Notes: generated by a model from the sequence alone, not told the origin. Positions 9,232-17,922 are shown, counted from the stretch's first letter. The stretch is DNA of 64,000 nt from Nitratireductor indicus C115 (GCF_000300515.1 NZ_AMSI01000008.1:62001-126000); one strand, 5' to 3'. Program-made: numbers and translations.

Positions 9232-10419
9232 TTAGCGGCGCAGCTTCAACATCGCCATGTCGATGTCGAGGGGCGCAGCCAGATCCTCGATGGAATCATA
9301 GAGCAGTTCCAGCGCGTAATGCGGGTTGTGGGCATAGATGCCCGGGTCTGCCGTAACAAGCTTCCAGTTGTAGGCGGCGCGCAGCAGCCGTGGGGTCCAG
9401 GCCTTGTAGGCGACGGGCTTTCCGTCGGTCAGGTCGGCCGCGCCATCGCCATTCGCATCGGCAAAAAAATAGGGATGGCGGTGACCGTCATAAACCATGG
9501 GGCTCGCTGCCACCTTGGCTGAATAGGAAATCAGCATATTCATCAGGCGCTGGGCATTCGCTTCGATGTCGGAGCGTATGCCTACGTTCAGATCGCCGCT
9601 GCCGTCATAGCTCTGGCGCGAAATGCGAATGTCGCGGGGATTGCCTGTCTCATGACAGGTGAGGCAGGTCTCGGTGGAAACTTCCAGACTGTGGGCATCG
9701 TGGCACGAGGTGCAACTGGCGACCGGGCGGGCATGAAAGAAGCGGTCTGAGTATTCCTTCCCGGGATAATGATAACCGGCGGCGCCATAGCCACCGAGCC
9801 AGCTTGCCGCAGCAGTCGCGTAGTGCGGATTGATGAAGCTCAACTCCGGGTCGGAGGTATCGGCCGGACGTTCGCCGATGGCATTGCTGACGGTAGCGCC
9901 CGCCGCGCGCCCTTGATGGCAGGTCATGCAGGCGGCCTCAACACCTGCAACCGGATGCATGATGCCGCTCGGCAGGCGGACTTCCTTGATCTCCGAGAGG
10001 CGTGGATTGTGGCAGGTGGCGCAGTCGACGACACCACCGGTCGGCACGGGTTTTTCGGGCACGCCGGGTGTGCTCCCGTCGAGGCCGTGGAATGAACGAA
10101 AGCCGGCGCCTGAATGGCACACGGCGCATACCGGTGGAATTTCGCCGGCATCGTTCCAATGGCTGAAGGAGGGCGAGCGGGCATCGGAATGGCCGGAGCG
10201 CATCCATGCCTCTATGGCCGCGAAGTTATCGACGGGGATGTTTTCCGGGTGAAAGGGGCCGCTATCGGGCATGACATATGGTCGCACAGGGCTGGTGCCG
10301 CCGCCCGTATCGCTTGCGGTATTCGGTTCCTGCGCCGTGCCGGGGGCCGTGTTCCCAAGAAGAAATGCCGAGGCCGCCAGGACAAAGGCAGCGGAGAATA
10401 CTGTAATTGCTCTGTGCAT
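9232..10419 (-). CDS. periplasmic pentaheme cytochrome c
   Basis: A 395-residue exported protein with a signal peptide (about residues 1-29) and five CxxCH haem-binding motifs: CAVCH, CATCH, CMTCH, CTSCH and CLTCH. The motifs lie in the first two thirds. The C-terminal third has no haem motif but has an EF-hand-like loop DANGDGAADLTD. It should sit in the periplasm and carry electrons. It is transcribed divergently from the nqr operon with only 114 bp between start codons, so a shared control region and a functional link to the complex are likely. I do not recognise a named family; nitrite/hydroxylamine or NapC-type motifs are absent. Confidence 0.88.
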   Translation of the reverse strand: MHRAITVFSAAFVLAASAFLLGNTAPGTAQEPNTASDTGGGTSPVRPYVMPDSGPFHPENIPVDNFAAIEAWMRSGHSDARSPSFSHWNDAGEIPPVCAVCHSGAGFRSFHGLDGSTPGVPEKPVPTGGVVDCATCHNPRLSEIKEVRLPSGIMHPVAGVEAACMTCHQGRAAGATVSNAIGERPADTSDPELSFINPHYATAAASWLGGYGAAGYHYPGKEYSDRFFHARPVASCTSCHDAHSLEVSTETCLTCHETGNPRDIRISRQSYDGSGDLNVGIRSDIEANAQRLMNMLISYSAKVAASPMVYDGHRHPYFFADANGDGAADLTDGKPVAYKAWTPRLLRAAYNWKLVTADPGIYAHNPHYALELLYDSIEDLAAPLDIDMAMLKLRR

Positions 10420-10533
10420 GGCAGTTTTTCCGACGGCTGGATTTCCAAACTCTAGCTGATAACCATAATAGCCGGGTCACCGTTTCGGGCAAATGCGACA
10501 TGAAGGTCGAAATGGCGACAGACCGGAGGAACG
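10420..10533. promoter_or_regulatory. shared cytochrome/nqr control region
   Basis: The only non-coding DNA between the divergent pentaheme cytochrome gene and nqrA. Both promoters should lie here. I see no strong -35/-10 pair or palindrome by eye; GGAGGA at about 10525 is the nqrA ribosome-binding site. Confidence 0.5.
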
Positions 10534-11808
10534 ATGCTGGGCCAGGAATTTCGAGCGGGATTGAGCCTGCCGATCAAGACCCCGCCCCGGACCAAGGCGG
10601 GAATCATCGATCTCATCACCGAGGAAGCGGCCATAACGGCGGCGCCCGGTGAGGAACTGCGGGTCGAGATGGCAGTGTCGGAAGGCGCGCTTGTCGCACA
10701 GGGCGCGCCGCTCGCCAGGCTGCGCGGCCACCCGCAGATTGCATTCGTCGCTCCCATGGCCGGACGTGTCGCTTCAATCACGCTGCGGCCGGGGCATCGA
10801 CTTGGCGAGATCGTGCTGTTCCGAGAGGCAGATGGCGGGCGGTTCCGTCACGACAGAGCGGCTGCCTCAAGCGGGCGGGACGAAGTGGCCGTGCGTGCCC
10901 TTATGCAACAGGCGGGACTGTGGAGTGCATTGCGCAGCAGGCCGTTCGGCCACATGCCGCGCGCCGATGAAAAGCCGGCGGCAATTTTCGTCATGGCGGT
11001 GGATACGCGTCCCCATGCACCCGATCCGAGCGAGGCGCTGAAAGGCAAGGAGGAGGCATTCGCGCGCGGGCTCGATGCGCTGACGGGGTTTACCGAAGGC
11101 CCGGTTTTCGTCTGTCAGTCACGGGGCGCGAATGTCCTGAGCGACGCTTCCAATGGCCGCTTGCGGATCGTGACGACAGGGGAGCGGCATCCGCAGGGGC
11201 TCGCCGGCTTTCAGATCCACGCGCATTTCCCGGCAGGGCTGAAGGCTCCCGTCTGGGATATCCATGCGGAGGAGGTTGCGGCTCTCGGCGCGCTTCTTGC
11301 AAGCGGACATCTGCCTGAGACGCGGCTGGTGAGCATTGCCGGAGCGGCGCTGAGCGAAAGCCGGCTCGTGCGCTGTCAGCCGGGGGCGGATTTGCGCGGA
11401 TTGAGCTATGGCGCCGTGCGGCCCGGCAATCACATTCTGCTTTCGGGCTCGGCTCTTGATGGCCATGAGGCGCGTTGGCTTGCCCCGCGCGACAGACAGT
11501 CGACCGTATTGCCGCGCCATGGCCAGCGTCGGCGGGGGCATTGGTTCGGCGCGGCGTTGTCGCGTGCGGCGCGGCCCTTGCCGATCATCCCGACGGCGGC
11601 GCTCGAACAGGCCTTCGGCGCGGCGTTGCCGGCAGCGGCGATGACGCGCGCACTCGCTTCCGGCGATGACGAAACCGCCGTCAGGCTTGGCGCGCTTTCG
11701 CTTCTTGAAGAAGACCTGGCGCTTGCCGATTATGTGACTGCGGCGGAACCGCGTCTTTCCACGATGCTGCAAGGCATTCTTGCCCGCGTTGCGGCGGAGG
11801 AGGGGTAA
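10534..11808 (+). CDS. nqrA: Na+-translocating NADH:quinone reductase-type subunit A
   Basis: Soluble cytoplasmic subunit associated with quinone access. The 424-residue product shows the NqrA/RnfC-like N-terminal barrel (LSLPIKTPPRTKAG, FVAPMAGRVASI) and the conserved stretch ESRLVRCQPGADLRGL followed by HILLSGSALDGHEA. It is slightly shorter than the roughly 446-residue family norm. GGAGGA precedes the ATG. It overlaps nqrB by one base (TAATG). Confidence 0.93.
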   Translation: MLGQEFRAGLSLPIKTPPRTKAGIIDLITEEAAITAAPGEELRVEMAVSEGALVAQGAPLARLRGHPQIAFVAPMAGRVASITLRPGHRLGEIVLFREADGGRFRHDRAAASSGRDEVAVRALMQQAGLWSALRSRPFGHMPRADEKPAAIFVMAVDTRPHAPDPSEALKGKEEAFARGLDALTGFTEGPVFVCQSRGANVLSDASNGRLRIVTTGERHPQGLAGFQIHAHFPAGLKAPVWDIHAEEVAALGALLASGHLPETRLVSIAGAALSESRLVRCQPGADLRGLSYGAVRPGNHILLSGSALDGHEARWLAPRDRQSTVLPRHGQRRRGHWFGAALSRAARPLPIIPTAALEQAFGAALPAAAMTRALASGDDETAVRLGALSLLEEDLALADYVTAAEPRLSTMLQGILARVAAEEG

Positions 11809-12584
11809 TGATCCGAGGCATCTGGGATCGCGAAACCGTGGCGTTGCTCCTTCTGGCCGCGATTATGCCCATGGCGCTGACCTTTCTCTGGTTCGGTGGA
11901 AGCGGAGCGATCGGCCGGCTTGCGCTTGCGCTCATTGTCGCAGGGCTATGGCACCTGATCTTCATGCTGGCGCGTGCGCAACCGCCTTCATTCGCCGGTG
12001 CCATCGCTGCCCTGGCCGTGGCGATGCTTGTGCCGGAAGAGCTTGGCATGCTGCAGCTTGCCCTGGGTATCAGCTTCGGTTCGGTGATGGCCGAACTTGT
12101 GTTTGGCGGCTGGGGGCGCAATGTGGTCAATCCGGCGACGGTGACGCTTGCGTTTCTTGGCTTCAGCTTTCCCGCTGCGCCCTGGCCGGAACTCGTCTTG
12201 CCCATAGCCTGGGCGGCCATACCGGCTGCGTTGATCGGCGTGGGTTTTGGGGTGATGTCAGGGCGTATCGTGGGCGGTGCGGTTCTTGCCGGAGTGTTTG
12301 CGCTTGCATTCGGCGTGGAGCCAGGGCCGGTTCTGCCGGCGGCGGGGGTGGTTCTTGTGCTGCTCGTCTGCGATCCGGTCGCCAGCGCGGCGACCGGCGG
12401 CGGGCGCTGGCTGAACGGCCTGCTTTATGGCGGCCTTGTCGTGCTTTTCATGCTTGCCTGGAAGACTGCCGCGCCCGTGCAGATTGCGGTGTCGGCGGCG
12501 CTGTTTTCCTCCCTTGCAGCACCGCTTCTCGATGAAGCCGCCATAGGCTTGTGGCTCGCGCGCCGAAGGAGACGTCATGGCTGA
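11808..12584 (+). CDS. nqrB: compact NqrB-type membrane subunit lacking the FMN site
   Basis: Integral membrane subunit, 258 residues against about 400-415 in typical NqrB. NqrB signatures remain: GGWGRNVVNPATVTLAFL near residues 99-116 and CDPVASAATGGGRW near 188-201, with seven or more membrane helices. The D-x-x-S/T-G-A-T motif whose threonine carries covalent FMN in known NqrB is not present anywhere in the protein. In known NqrB this motif lies shortly after the FFAYP-like region; here that stretch (GFSFPAAPWPE) runs straight into the next helix. The N-terminal region is also shortened. The gene overlaps both neighbours, so translation is coupled and a frameshift is unlikely. Confidence 0.88.
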   Translation: MIRGIWDRETVALLLLAAIMPMALTFLWFGGSGAIGRLALALIVAGLWHLIFMLARAQPPSFAGAIAALAVAMLVPEELGMLQLALGISFGSVMAELVFGGWGRNVVNPATVTLAFLGFSFPAAPWPELVLPIAWAAIPAALIGVGFGVMSGRIVGGAVLAGVFALAFGVEPGPVLPAAGVVLVLLVCDPVASAATGGGRWLNGLLYGGLVVLFMLAWKTAAPVQIAVSAALFSSLAAPLLDEAAIGLWLARRRRRHG

Positions 12585-13374
12585 CCTCAATCCGTTCACT
12601 GCATGGCGCCGGCTTCTGGCCCTGCCGAATGAAAGCCGGCTGAAGACTGTGGCGATGGCATTCCTCGTGTCAGCCATCTGCGCCGTGCTGGTCAGCGGTG
12701 CGACGGTGGTGCTGCGGCCTATCCAGGCGGCCAACCGTGCCGCGGAAGAGCAGGCTCGACTGGAAGCGCTGGTGGCAGGCATTCCCGGCATGGCCGATCT
12801 CCTGCAGCGTTCGGGCGGCTCGTTGAGCACGGTGGTCATGGACCTGGCGCGCGGTTCGGCGGCCCGCGAGGTCACGCCGGAAACACTTGAGACGGCACTG
12901 GCCGATCCGGCCAACTGGACAGCGCTTCAGGCGGGTCAGGACATTGCCGGGCTGGGGCAGCGCCCGAATTTCGCGCAGATCTACCTGCTTCGCGACGGAG
13001 ACCGGATTTCGCTCGCGCTGCTGCCGATCAGCGGGGCGGGTTACAATGGCAGGATCGATGCGATCCTCGCCCTGCGGGGCGACATGAGAACCGTTGCGGG
13101 GCTCGCCGTAACGCGCCAGTCGGAAACACCGGGTCTGGGAGCGCGCATCGAAGAGCCGGCATGGCTTGCAAGCTTCGCCGGAAAGCAGGTGAGTGACGAT
13201 ACGGGAACAGTGCGCTTTTCGGTGGCGCGGGGCACGGCTTCCAGTGCCTATGAGGTGGATGGCATAACGGGCGCTACGCGCACCGGCAATGCGGTCACAC
13301 AGATCGTGCGGTTCTGGCTCGGGCCGCAAGGCTACGGCCCGCTGATCGATGCGATCAGGCGCGGGGAGTTCTAG
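12577..13374 (+). CDS. nqrC: Na+-NQR-type subunit C, covalent FMN protein
   Basis: Periplasmic flavoprotein subunit with one N-terminal membrane anchor (about residues 20-45). The 265-residue product contains the full flavinylation motif DGITGATRTGN, with the FMN-accepting Thr at about position 234, then the family tail WLGPQGYGPLIDAIR. ApbE, encoded downstream, is the expected FMN transferase. Overlaps nqrB by 8 bp. Confidence 0.94.
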   Translation: MADLNPFTAWRRLLALPNESRLKTVAMAFLVSAICAVLVSGATVVLRPIQAANRAAEEQARLEALVAGIPGMADLLQRSGGSLSTVVMDLARGSAAREVTPETLETALADPANWTALQAGQDIAGLGQRPNFAQIYLLRDGDRISLALLPISGAGYNGRIDAILALRGDMRTVAGLAVTRQSETPGLGARIEEPAWLASFAGKQVSDDTGTVRFSVARGTASSAYEVDGITGATRTGNAVTQIVRFWLGPQGYGPLIDAIRRGEF

Positions 13375-13377
13375 GCC

Positions 13378-14043
13378 ATGACCGCGCCTTCGCCTCTCTG
13401 GTCCACGCTCACCGATCCACTGGTTCGCCAAAATCCGGTGATGCTGCAGATTCTCGGTATCTGCTCCGCACTCGCGGTGACGACATCGATGGCGACGGCG
13501 CTCACCATGGCGGCCTCGCTCACCGTGGTTCTGGTTCTTTCGGCGGGCATTATCAGCATCATCCGACGCCATATTCCCGATGCGATCCGGCTCATTGTCC
13601 AGATTGTCATCGTTGCCTCGCTGGTCATCGTAATCGACCAGATACTGCAGGCCTATCTTCACGATATCAGCCAGAAGCTCTCCGTGTTCGTAAGCCTTAT
13701 CACGACGAATTGCCTCGTCCTTGGGCGGACGGAATCCTATGCGCGTCTCAACCCGCCTGTTCCTTCCATGGTCGATGCACTCGGCAACGGTCTTGGCTAT
13801 TCGCTGGTCCTGGTGGTTCTGGGCTCGCTGCGCGAGTTGTTCGGCGCGGGCAAGCTGCTCGGCTGGCAGGTGCTGCCGCTGGCAGAACAGGGGGGGTGGT
13901 TCACGCCGATGAGCCTGATGCTTCTGGCTCCCAGCGCATTCTTCCTGCTCGGCGGTCTTGTCTGGGCATTGCGCTCCCTCCGGCCCGAGCAGGCTGAACC
14001 GGCGGAGTTCGTCCCGCCGGTGACGCGGGAGGCGGGCGAATGA
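13378..14043 (+). CDS. nqrD: Na+-NQR-type subunit D
   Basis: Six-helix membrane subunit that, with NqrE, holds the intramembrane iron centre. The 221-residue product keeps the cysteines expected for it: Cys29 in QILGICSALAV and Cys112 in ITTNCLVLGR. The C-terminus overlaps nqrE by 4 bp (ATGA). Confidence 0.95.
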   Translation: MTAPSPLWSTLTDPLVRQNPVMLQILGICSALAVTTSMATALTMAASLTVVLVLSAGIISIIRRHIPDAIRLIVQIVIVASLVIVIDQILQAYLHDISQKLSVFVSLITTNCLVLGRTESYARLNPPVPSMVDALGNGLGYSLVLVVLGSLRELFGAGKLLGWQVLPLAEQGGWFTPMSLMLLAPSAFFLLGGLVWALRSLRPEQAEPAEFVPPVTREAGE

Positions 14044-14651
14044 ACGATCTTGCCGGTCTTTTTCTGCGCGCCGCTTTCGTGGAGAACATGCCGCTCAGCC
14101 TGTTTCTCGGCCTGTGTACCTTTCTTGCCCTGTCGCGGCGCACGGAAACAGCCATCGGTCTCGGCGTGGCGATGATCGCGGTAATGGGCGTGACGGTGCC
14201 ACTCAACCAGCTCATCTACAACGCGCTGCTCATGCCCGGCGCCTGGAGCTGGGCCGGCATGCCGGAGGTCGACCTTTCCTATCTTTCGCTGATCGCCTTT
14301 ATCGGCGTGATTGCGGCGACGGTGCAATTGCTTGAAATGCTGCTCGATCGCTTCTTTCCGGCGATCCATGCGTCCTTCGGCGTCTTCCTGCCTCTTCTTA
14401 CGGTGCAATGCGCGATCCTGGCGGGAAGCCTGTTCATGGTGGAAAGGCATTACACGCTGGCGCAGTCCTTCGTGTTCGGCCTCGGCGGGGGAACGGGCTT
14501 CGCCGTGGCGGTAATCATGCTCGCGGCGGTGCGCAGCCGGCTTGCCTATGCCGATCTCCCCGCAGGATTGCGGGGGCTGGGCATCGCCTTCGTCCTGACG
14601 GGCATGATGTCGCTCGGCTTTTCCTCCTTTGCGCAGATGGTGGCGCCATGA
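14040..14651 (+). CDS. nqrE: Na+-NQR-type subunit E
   Basis: Membrane partner of NqrD, 203 residues, six predicted helices. It keeps the iron-ligand cysteines: Cys26 in FLGLCTFLALS and Cys124 in LLTVQCAILAGS. The motif FVENMPLSLFLG near residues 13-24 is family-typical. Overlaps nqrF by 4 bp. Confidence 0.95.
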   Translation: MNDLAGLFLRAAFVENMPLSLFLGLCTFLALSRRTETAIGLGVAMIAVMGVTVPLNQLIYNALLMPGAWSWAGMPEVDLSYLSLIAFIGVIAATVQLLEMLLDRFFPAIHASFGVFLPLLTVQCAILAGSLFMVERHYTLAQSFVFGLGGGTGFAVAVIMLAAVRSRLAYADLPAGLRGLGIAFVLTGMMSLGFSSFAQMVAP

Positions 14652-15877
14652 ACGAGGTGGTTCTCGCCAGTCTTGTGGTGATGCTTCTCGTCGTCGGACT
14701 GACGGTAGGGCTTCTGGCGGCGCGGCGGCGGCTTGTTCCGCAGAGCGCCGTGACTGTCACAGTCAACGATACGACCCGCATCGAGGCATCGCGGGGCGAC
14801 AAGCTGCTTGGGGTTTTGCATGGCGCGGGCATCGGCATTCCGGCTGCCTGCGGGGGTTCGGGCACATGCGGGCTGTGCCGTGTCACGGTGACGGGCGAGG
14901 GCGCGGGCGAACCGCAGGCAACCGAACGCGGCATCCTTTCGGCAGCCGAGCGGAGGGCGCATATGCGCCTTGCATGCCAGACCACGCTACGCGGTTCGTG
15001 CGCTGTGACGGTTCCGCAGGACGTGCTGGCGGCGGGTGGCGGTTTCACCTGCCGGGTCGTGTCGAACCGCATGATGGCGCCGCTGATCCGCGAGCTGGTG
15101 CTGGAATTGCCGGAGGGCCAGCCTTTCGATTTCAGGGCCGGCGGCTTCATGCAGCTCACCGCGCCGGCCTATAGTCTCGATTTCGGCAGGATCGACCTCG
15201 ATGAGGGCTTCCGCGAAGCATGGCGCATTGCAGGCTGGGACCGCATGTCCGCAGTCTCTCATGCGCCCGTGACGCGTGCATATTCCATTGCCTGCCGCCC
15301 GGAGGACAGTGCCCGCGGGCAGGCGGTCTTCAACATCCGCCTTGCCGTGCCGCCGGTCGGTCGCGAGCTGGAGGTTCCGCCGGGCGCGGTGTCATCCTGG
15401 CTCTTTGCCCGCAAGCCTGGCGACATGATCGATGTCTCGGGGCCGTTCGGCGATTTCCATGTTCAGCCGACCGACCGCGAGATGGTCTTCATCGGTGGCG
15501 GTGTCGGCATGGCGCCACTCCGGGCGATGATCCACGAACAGATCGGCAAGGGAAGCGGGCGCAGGATGCGCTATTTCTACGGCGCTCGCTCTCTGGCCGA
15601 TCTCTTCTATGTGGAGGAGTTCGAGGCCATTGCCGCTGCGCATGAGAATTTCATCTGGACGCCGGCGCTTTCCGACCCGGCTCCCGGCGATCGCTGGCGG
15701 GGTGCGACCGGGTTCATCCATGAAACGGTCCGCGATGCCCTGCGGGGGCATCCTGCGCCGGAGGATTGCGAATACTATTTGTGCGGACCGCCCGTCATGA
15801 TCTCGGCTGTTCTGGCCACGCTCGAGCGGCTCGGTGTCGAACGGCAGTCCATCTTCAACGACGATTTCGGAGTCTGA
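14648..15877 (+). CDS. nqrF: Na+-NQR-type NADH-oxidising subunit F
   Basis: Electron entry subunit that oxidises NADH and passes electrons through FAD and a 2Fe-2S cluster. The 409-residue product has an N-terminal membrane helix, a ferredoxin domain with Cys68, Cys74, Cys77 and Cys110 (ACGGSGTCGLC, LACQ), an FAD motif RAYSIAC and a NADH site FIGGGVGMAPLRAM. Length matches the family. The frame is open upstream to 14408, but the ATG at 14648 overlaps the nqrE stop as in the rest of the operon. Confidence 0.95.
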   Translation: MNEVVLASLVVMLLVVGLTVGLLAARRRLVPQSAVTVTVNDTTRIEASRGDKLLGVLHGAGIGIPAACGGSGTCGLCRVTVTGEGAGEPQATERGILSAAERRAHMRLACQTTLRGSCAVTVPQDVLAAGGGFTCRVVSNRMMAPLIRELVLELPEGQPFDFRAGGFMQLTAPAYSLDFGRIDLDEGFREAWRIAGWDRMSAVSHAPVTRAYSIACRPEDSARGQAVFNIRLAVPPVGRELEVPPGAVSSWLFARKPGDMIDVSGPFGDFHVQPTDREMVFIGGGVGMAPLRAMIHEQIGKGSGRRMRYFYGARSLADLFYVEEFEAIAAAHENFIWTPALSDPAPGDRWRGATGFIHETVRDALRGHPAPEDCEYYLCGPPVMISAVLATLERLGVERQSIFNDDFGV

Positions 15878-15880
15878 CCC

Positions 15881-16864
15881 ATGAGCGCGTTCCAGATCCG
15901 GCCCAGCCGCCGCACCCTTCTCGTTATGACCGGTTCGCTGCTGGCGGCGCCAGCCATCGCCCGGTCGCAGACGCGCGCCGTCGAGGTGATGGAAGGCCGT
16001 GCCTTTGCAACCGGCTGGCGCCTGACACTGCCTGCGGGCGGGCGCGGCGAGGTTTTGCGCGCACCCATCGAGGCGTTGCTGGCGGAGGTGGATCGCCAGA
16101 TGTCGCCATGGCGGGCCGATAGCGTCGTCAGCCGCTTCAATGCTGCGGGAGCAGGCGAGCATGCGGTACCAGCCGAAACGGCGGCCGTGACCGCTGCCGC
16201 GTTGCGCATCGCGCGTGATAGCGGCGGGCGGTTCGATCCTACGGTCGGTCCGCTCGTTGCCCGCTGGGGGTTCGGCCCCATCGAGGGGGACGGCGTGCCG
16301 GACTGGCATGGCCTTGCGGTCGGCGAGACCGATATTGGCAAGTCGCGGCCGGGCCTGACACTCGATCTCTGCGGGATCGCCAAGGGGCGGGCCCTGGACG
16401 GGATGGCTGAGATCGTGCGCGGGGCCGGCCATGATGATTTCCTGATCGATCTCGGGGGCGAGCTTGCCGCAGGCGGCCGGCATCCTTCCGGCCGGGACTG
16501 GCAGGTCGCGGTGGAGGATCCGCGCGGCGATGGTCTGGAACCGGCAGGCATGCTGCGGCTTGGCGGCATGGCGGTAGCGACCTCGGGTGGGCGGGCACAG
16601 AGCTATTCGCTGGACGGGCGCAGCTACAGCCATATCATCGACCCGGCAACGGGCGAGCCGGTGGCCGGGGCTCTGGCCTCCGTATCCGTTATCGGGCAAG
16701 CGGCCATGTGGGCCGATGGCTGGGCGACGGCGCTTGCAGCGGCAGGCCCGGTGGAAGGCCCCGCGCTGGCGCGTCGCGCGGGAATTTCCGCGCTCTTCCT
16801 CATCCGGGAGGATGCAGGCCTGCGGCACGAGGCGACCGGCACGTTCGACCGGCATCTGATTTGA
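15881..16864 (+). CDS. apbE: FAD:protein FMN transferase ApbE
   Basis: Periplasmic enzyme that attaches FMN from FAD to threonine in Nqr/Rnf subunits. The 327-residue product starts with a Tat-like signal (SRRTLLVMTGSLLAAP) and has the family motifs RFDPTVGPLVARWG, LDLCGIAKGRALD, DFLIDLGGEL and HIIDPATGEPV. It lies 3 bp after nqrF. Here its visible target is NqrC, because NqrB lacks the acceptor motif. Confidence 0.94.
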   Translation: MSAFQIRPSRRTLLVMTGSLLAAPAIARSQTRAVEVMEGRAFATGWRLTLPAGGRGEVLRAPIEALLAEVDRQMSPWRADSVVSRFNAAGAGEHAVPAETAAVTAAALRIARDSGGRFDPTVGPLVARWGFGPIEGDGVPDWHGLAVGETDIGKSRPGLTLDLCGIAKGRALDGMAEIVRGAGHDDFLIDLGGELAAGGRHPSGRDWQVAVEDPRGDGLEPAGMLRLGGMAVATSGGRAQSYSLDGRSYSHIIDPATGEPVAGALASVSVIGQAAMWADGWATALAAAGPVEGPALARRAGISALFLIREDAGLRHEATGTFDRHLI

Positions 16865-16898
16865 GGCGATACGGGATTTAACGCGGAAAGGACGAGAG

Positions 16899-17075
16899 AT
16901 GGAACTGGTTCTCGGCGTTGCAGTCTTCCTCCTGGCGGCGGTCGGGCTCGCCATCGGGCTCATTCTCGGTCGGGGTCCCATCGAGGGTTCTTGCGGAGGG
17001 CTTACCTGCATCAAGGGCGCTTCCTGTGCCGGTTGCCATAGTCGGGCAGGAAAGGAAGCGGAGGAAGCGCCATGA
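16899..17075 (+). CDS. nqrM: NqrM iron-delivery accessory protein
   Basis: A 58-residue protein with one N-terminal membrane helix (about residues 3-24) and four closely spaced cysteines in GSCGGLTCIKGASCAGC. This matches DUF539/NqrM, needed in Vibrio for maturation of the NqrD/E iron centre. Its ATG at 16899 follows AAAGGACGAG, and its stop overlaps the next start (ATGA). Confidence 0.88.
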   Translation: MELVLGVAVFLLAAVGLAIGLILGRGPIEGSCGGLTCIKGASCAGCHSRAGKEAEEAP

Positions 17076-17467
17076 GCACGGATTTGACTGTCGCTGCGAT
17101 CATGCAGACGGATTGTCCCGTTCTGGCGCGGGAAATGCCCATCAGGCGCGCGGTTGCTCTGCTTGTGGAGAGCGGCGTTGCGGCAGCATCGGTTACGGAC
17201 GAGAGCGGGGCGCTGGTCGGTATCCTCACGCAGAAGGATTGTTTTCGCCCGGCACTGCATGCCAGCTATTATCAGGAATGGAAGGGAACCGTCGCCGATC
17301 ACATGACGGCGGGTGCGGTGTCGCTGTCGACGTCGGACGATCTCATATCTGCGGCGCAGGCCTTTCTCGATCATCCGCACAGGGTGTTTCCGGTTCTCGA
17401 TGAGGGGCGTCTTGTCGGAATGTTGCGCCGCGCGGATGTGCTTGCCGCGCTCCTGCGGGTGGGGTGA
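17072..17467 (+). CDS. two-CBS-domain protein
   Basis: A 131-residue soluble protein consisting of two CBS motifs (about residues 8-60 and 72-128; DESGALVGILTQKD and DEGRLVGMLRRADV). CBS pairs bind adenosyl nucleotides and report energy state. Translationally coupled to nqrM by a 4-bp overlap, it looks like an energy-sensing accessory to the Nqr-type operon rather than a standard nqr gene. Confidence 0.85.
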   Translation: MSTDLTVAAIMQTDCPVLAREMPIRRAVALLVESGVAAASVTDESGALVGILTQKDCFRPALHASYYQEWKGTVADHMTAGAVSLSTSDDLISAAQAFLDHPHRVFPVLDEGRLVGMLRRADVLAALLRVG

Positions 17468-17491
17468 GCCGGATATCGCGACAGGAACGCT

Positions 17492-17922
17492 ATGGGCATT
17501 TTGAAATGCATTCTCGTGGCCACTGATTTCTCCGAACGGTCCGACCGGGCCGTTCGCCGCGCCGTCCTGCTCGCACGGCAAACCGGGGCAGCGTTGTCGC
17601 TCGTGCATGTGGTGGATGACGATCAACCGCGCCAGATCGTCGAGAGCGAATTCGGCATGGCGTCCCAGCTTCTGGAGGAGCAAGCGAAAACGCTGGAAAG
17701 CGTGGACGGCGTTTCATGCCATGCGGAAGTGAGACTTGGGGATGCCTTTGCCGGCATTCTGGCTGCTGGTCAAGAGCAGCGGCCCACGAAGCCGGGGCGG
17801 GGCTTGTGGTGGTGGGAAGCTGCGGAAGGAATGGAATCGAGAAGATGGTTCTGGGCAGCGTGGCCGAAGAACTCTTGCGCGTCGCCGATGTGGATGTGCT
17901 TGTGATCCCGTCCGCCGCCTGA
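17492..17922 (+). pseudogene. universal stress protein, frameshifted
   Basis: The first 90 or so codons encode a UspA domain start (ILVATDFSERSDRAVRRAVL, DAFAGILAA). After about 17761-17790 the homologous reading continues one frame back and gives GLVVVGSCGRNGIEKMVLGS, which contains the ATP-binding G-x2-G-x9-G-S signature, ending DVLVIPSAA at 17922. The uninterrupted frame instead stops at 17905 with a nonsense-like, Trp-rich tail. A one-base loss near 17761-17790, or a sequencing error there, explains this. Last gene of the nqr operon. Confidence 0.8.

Noticed and set aside
15392-17683. 763-codon open frame on the minus strand across nqrF, apbE, nqrM and the CBS gene
   Set aside because: Opposes four well-supported genes with conserved motifs; its product is Arg/His/Pro-rich without domains.
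9045-17922. nqr region as a genomic island integrated at tRNA-Glu
   Set aside because: I saw no repeat of the tRNA 3' end downstream, no integrase and no change in base composition.
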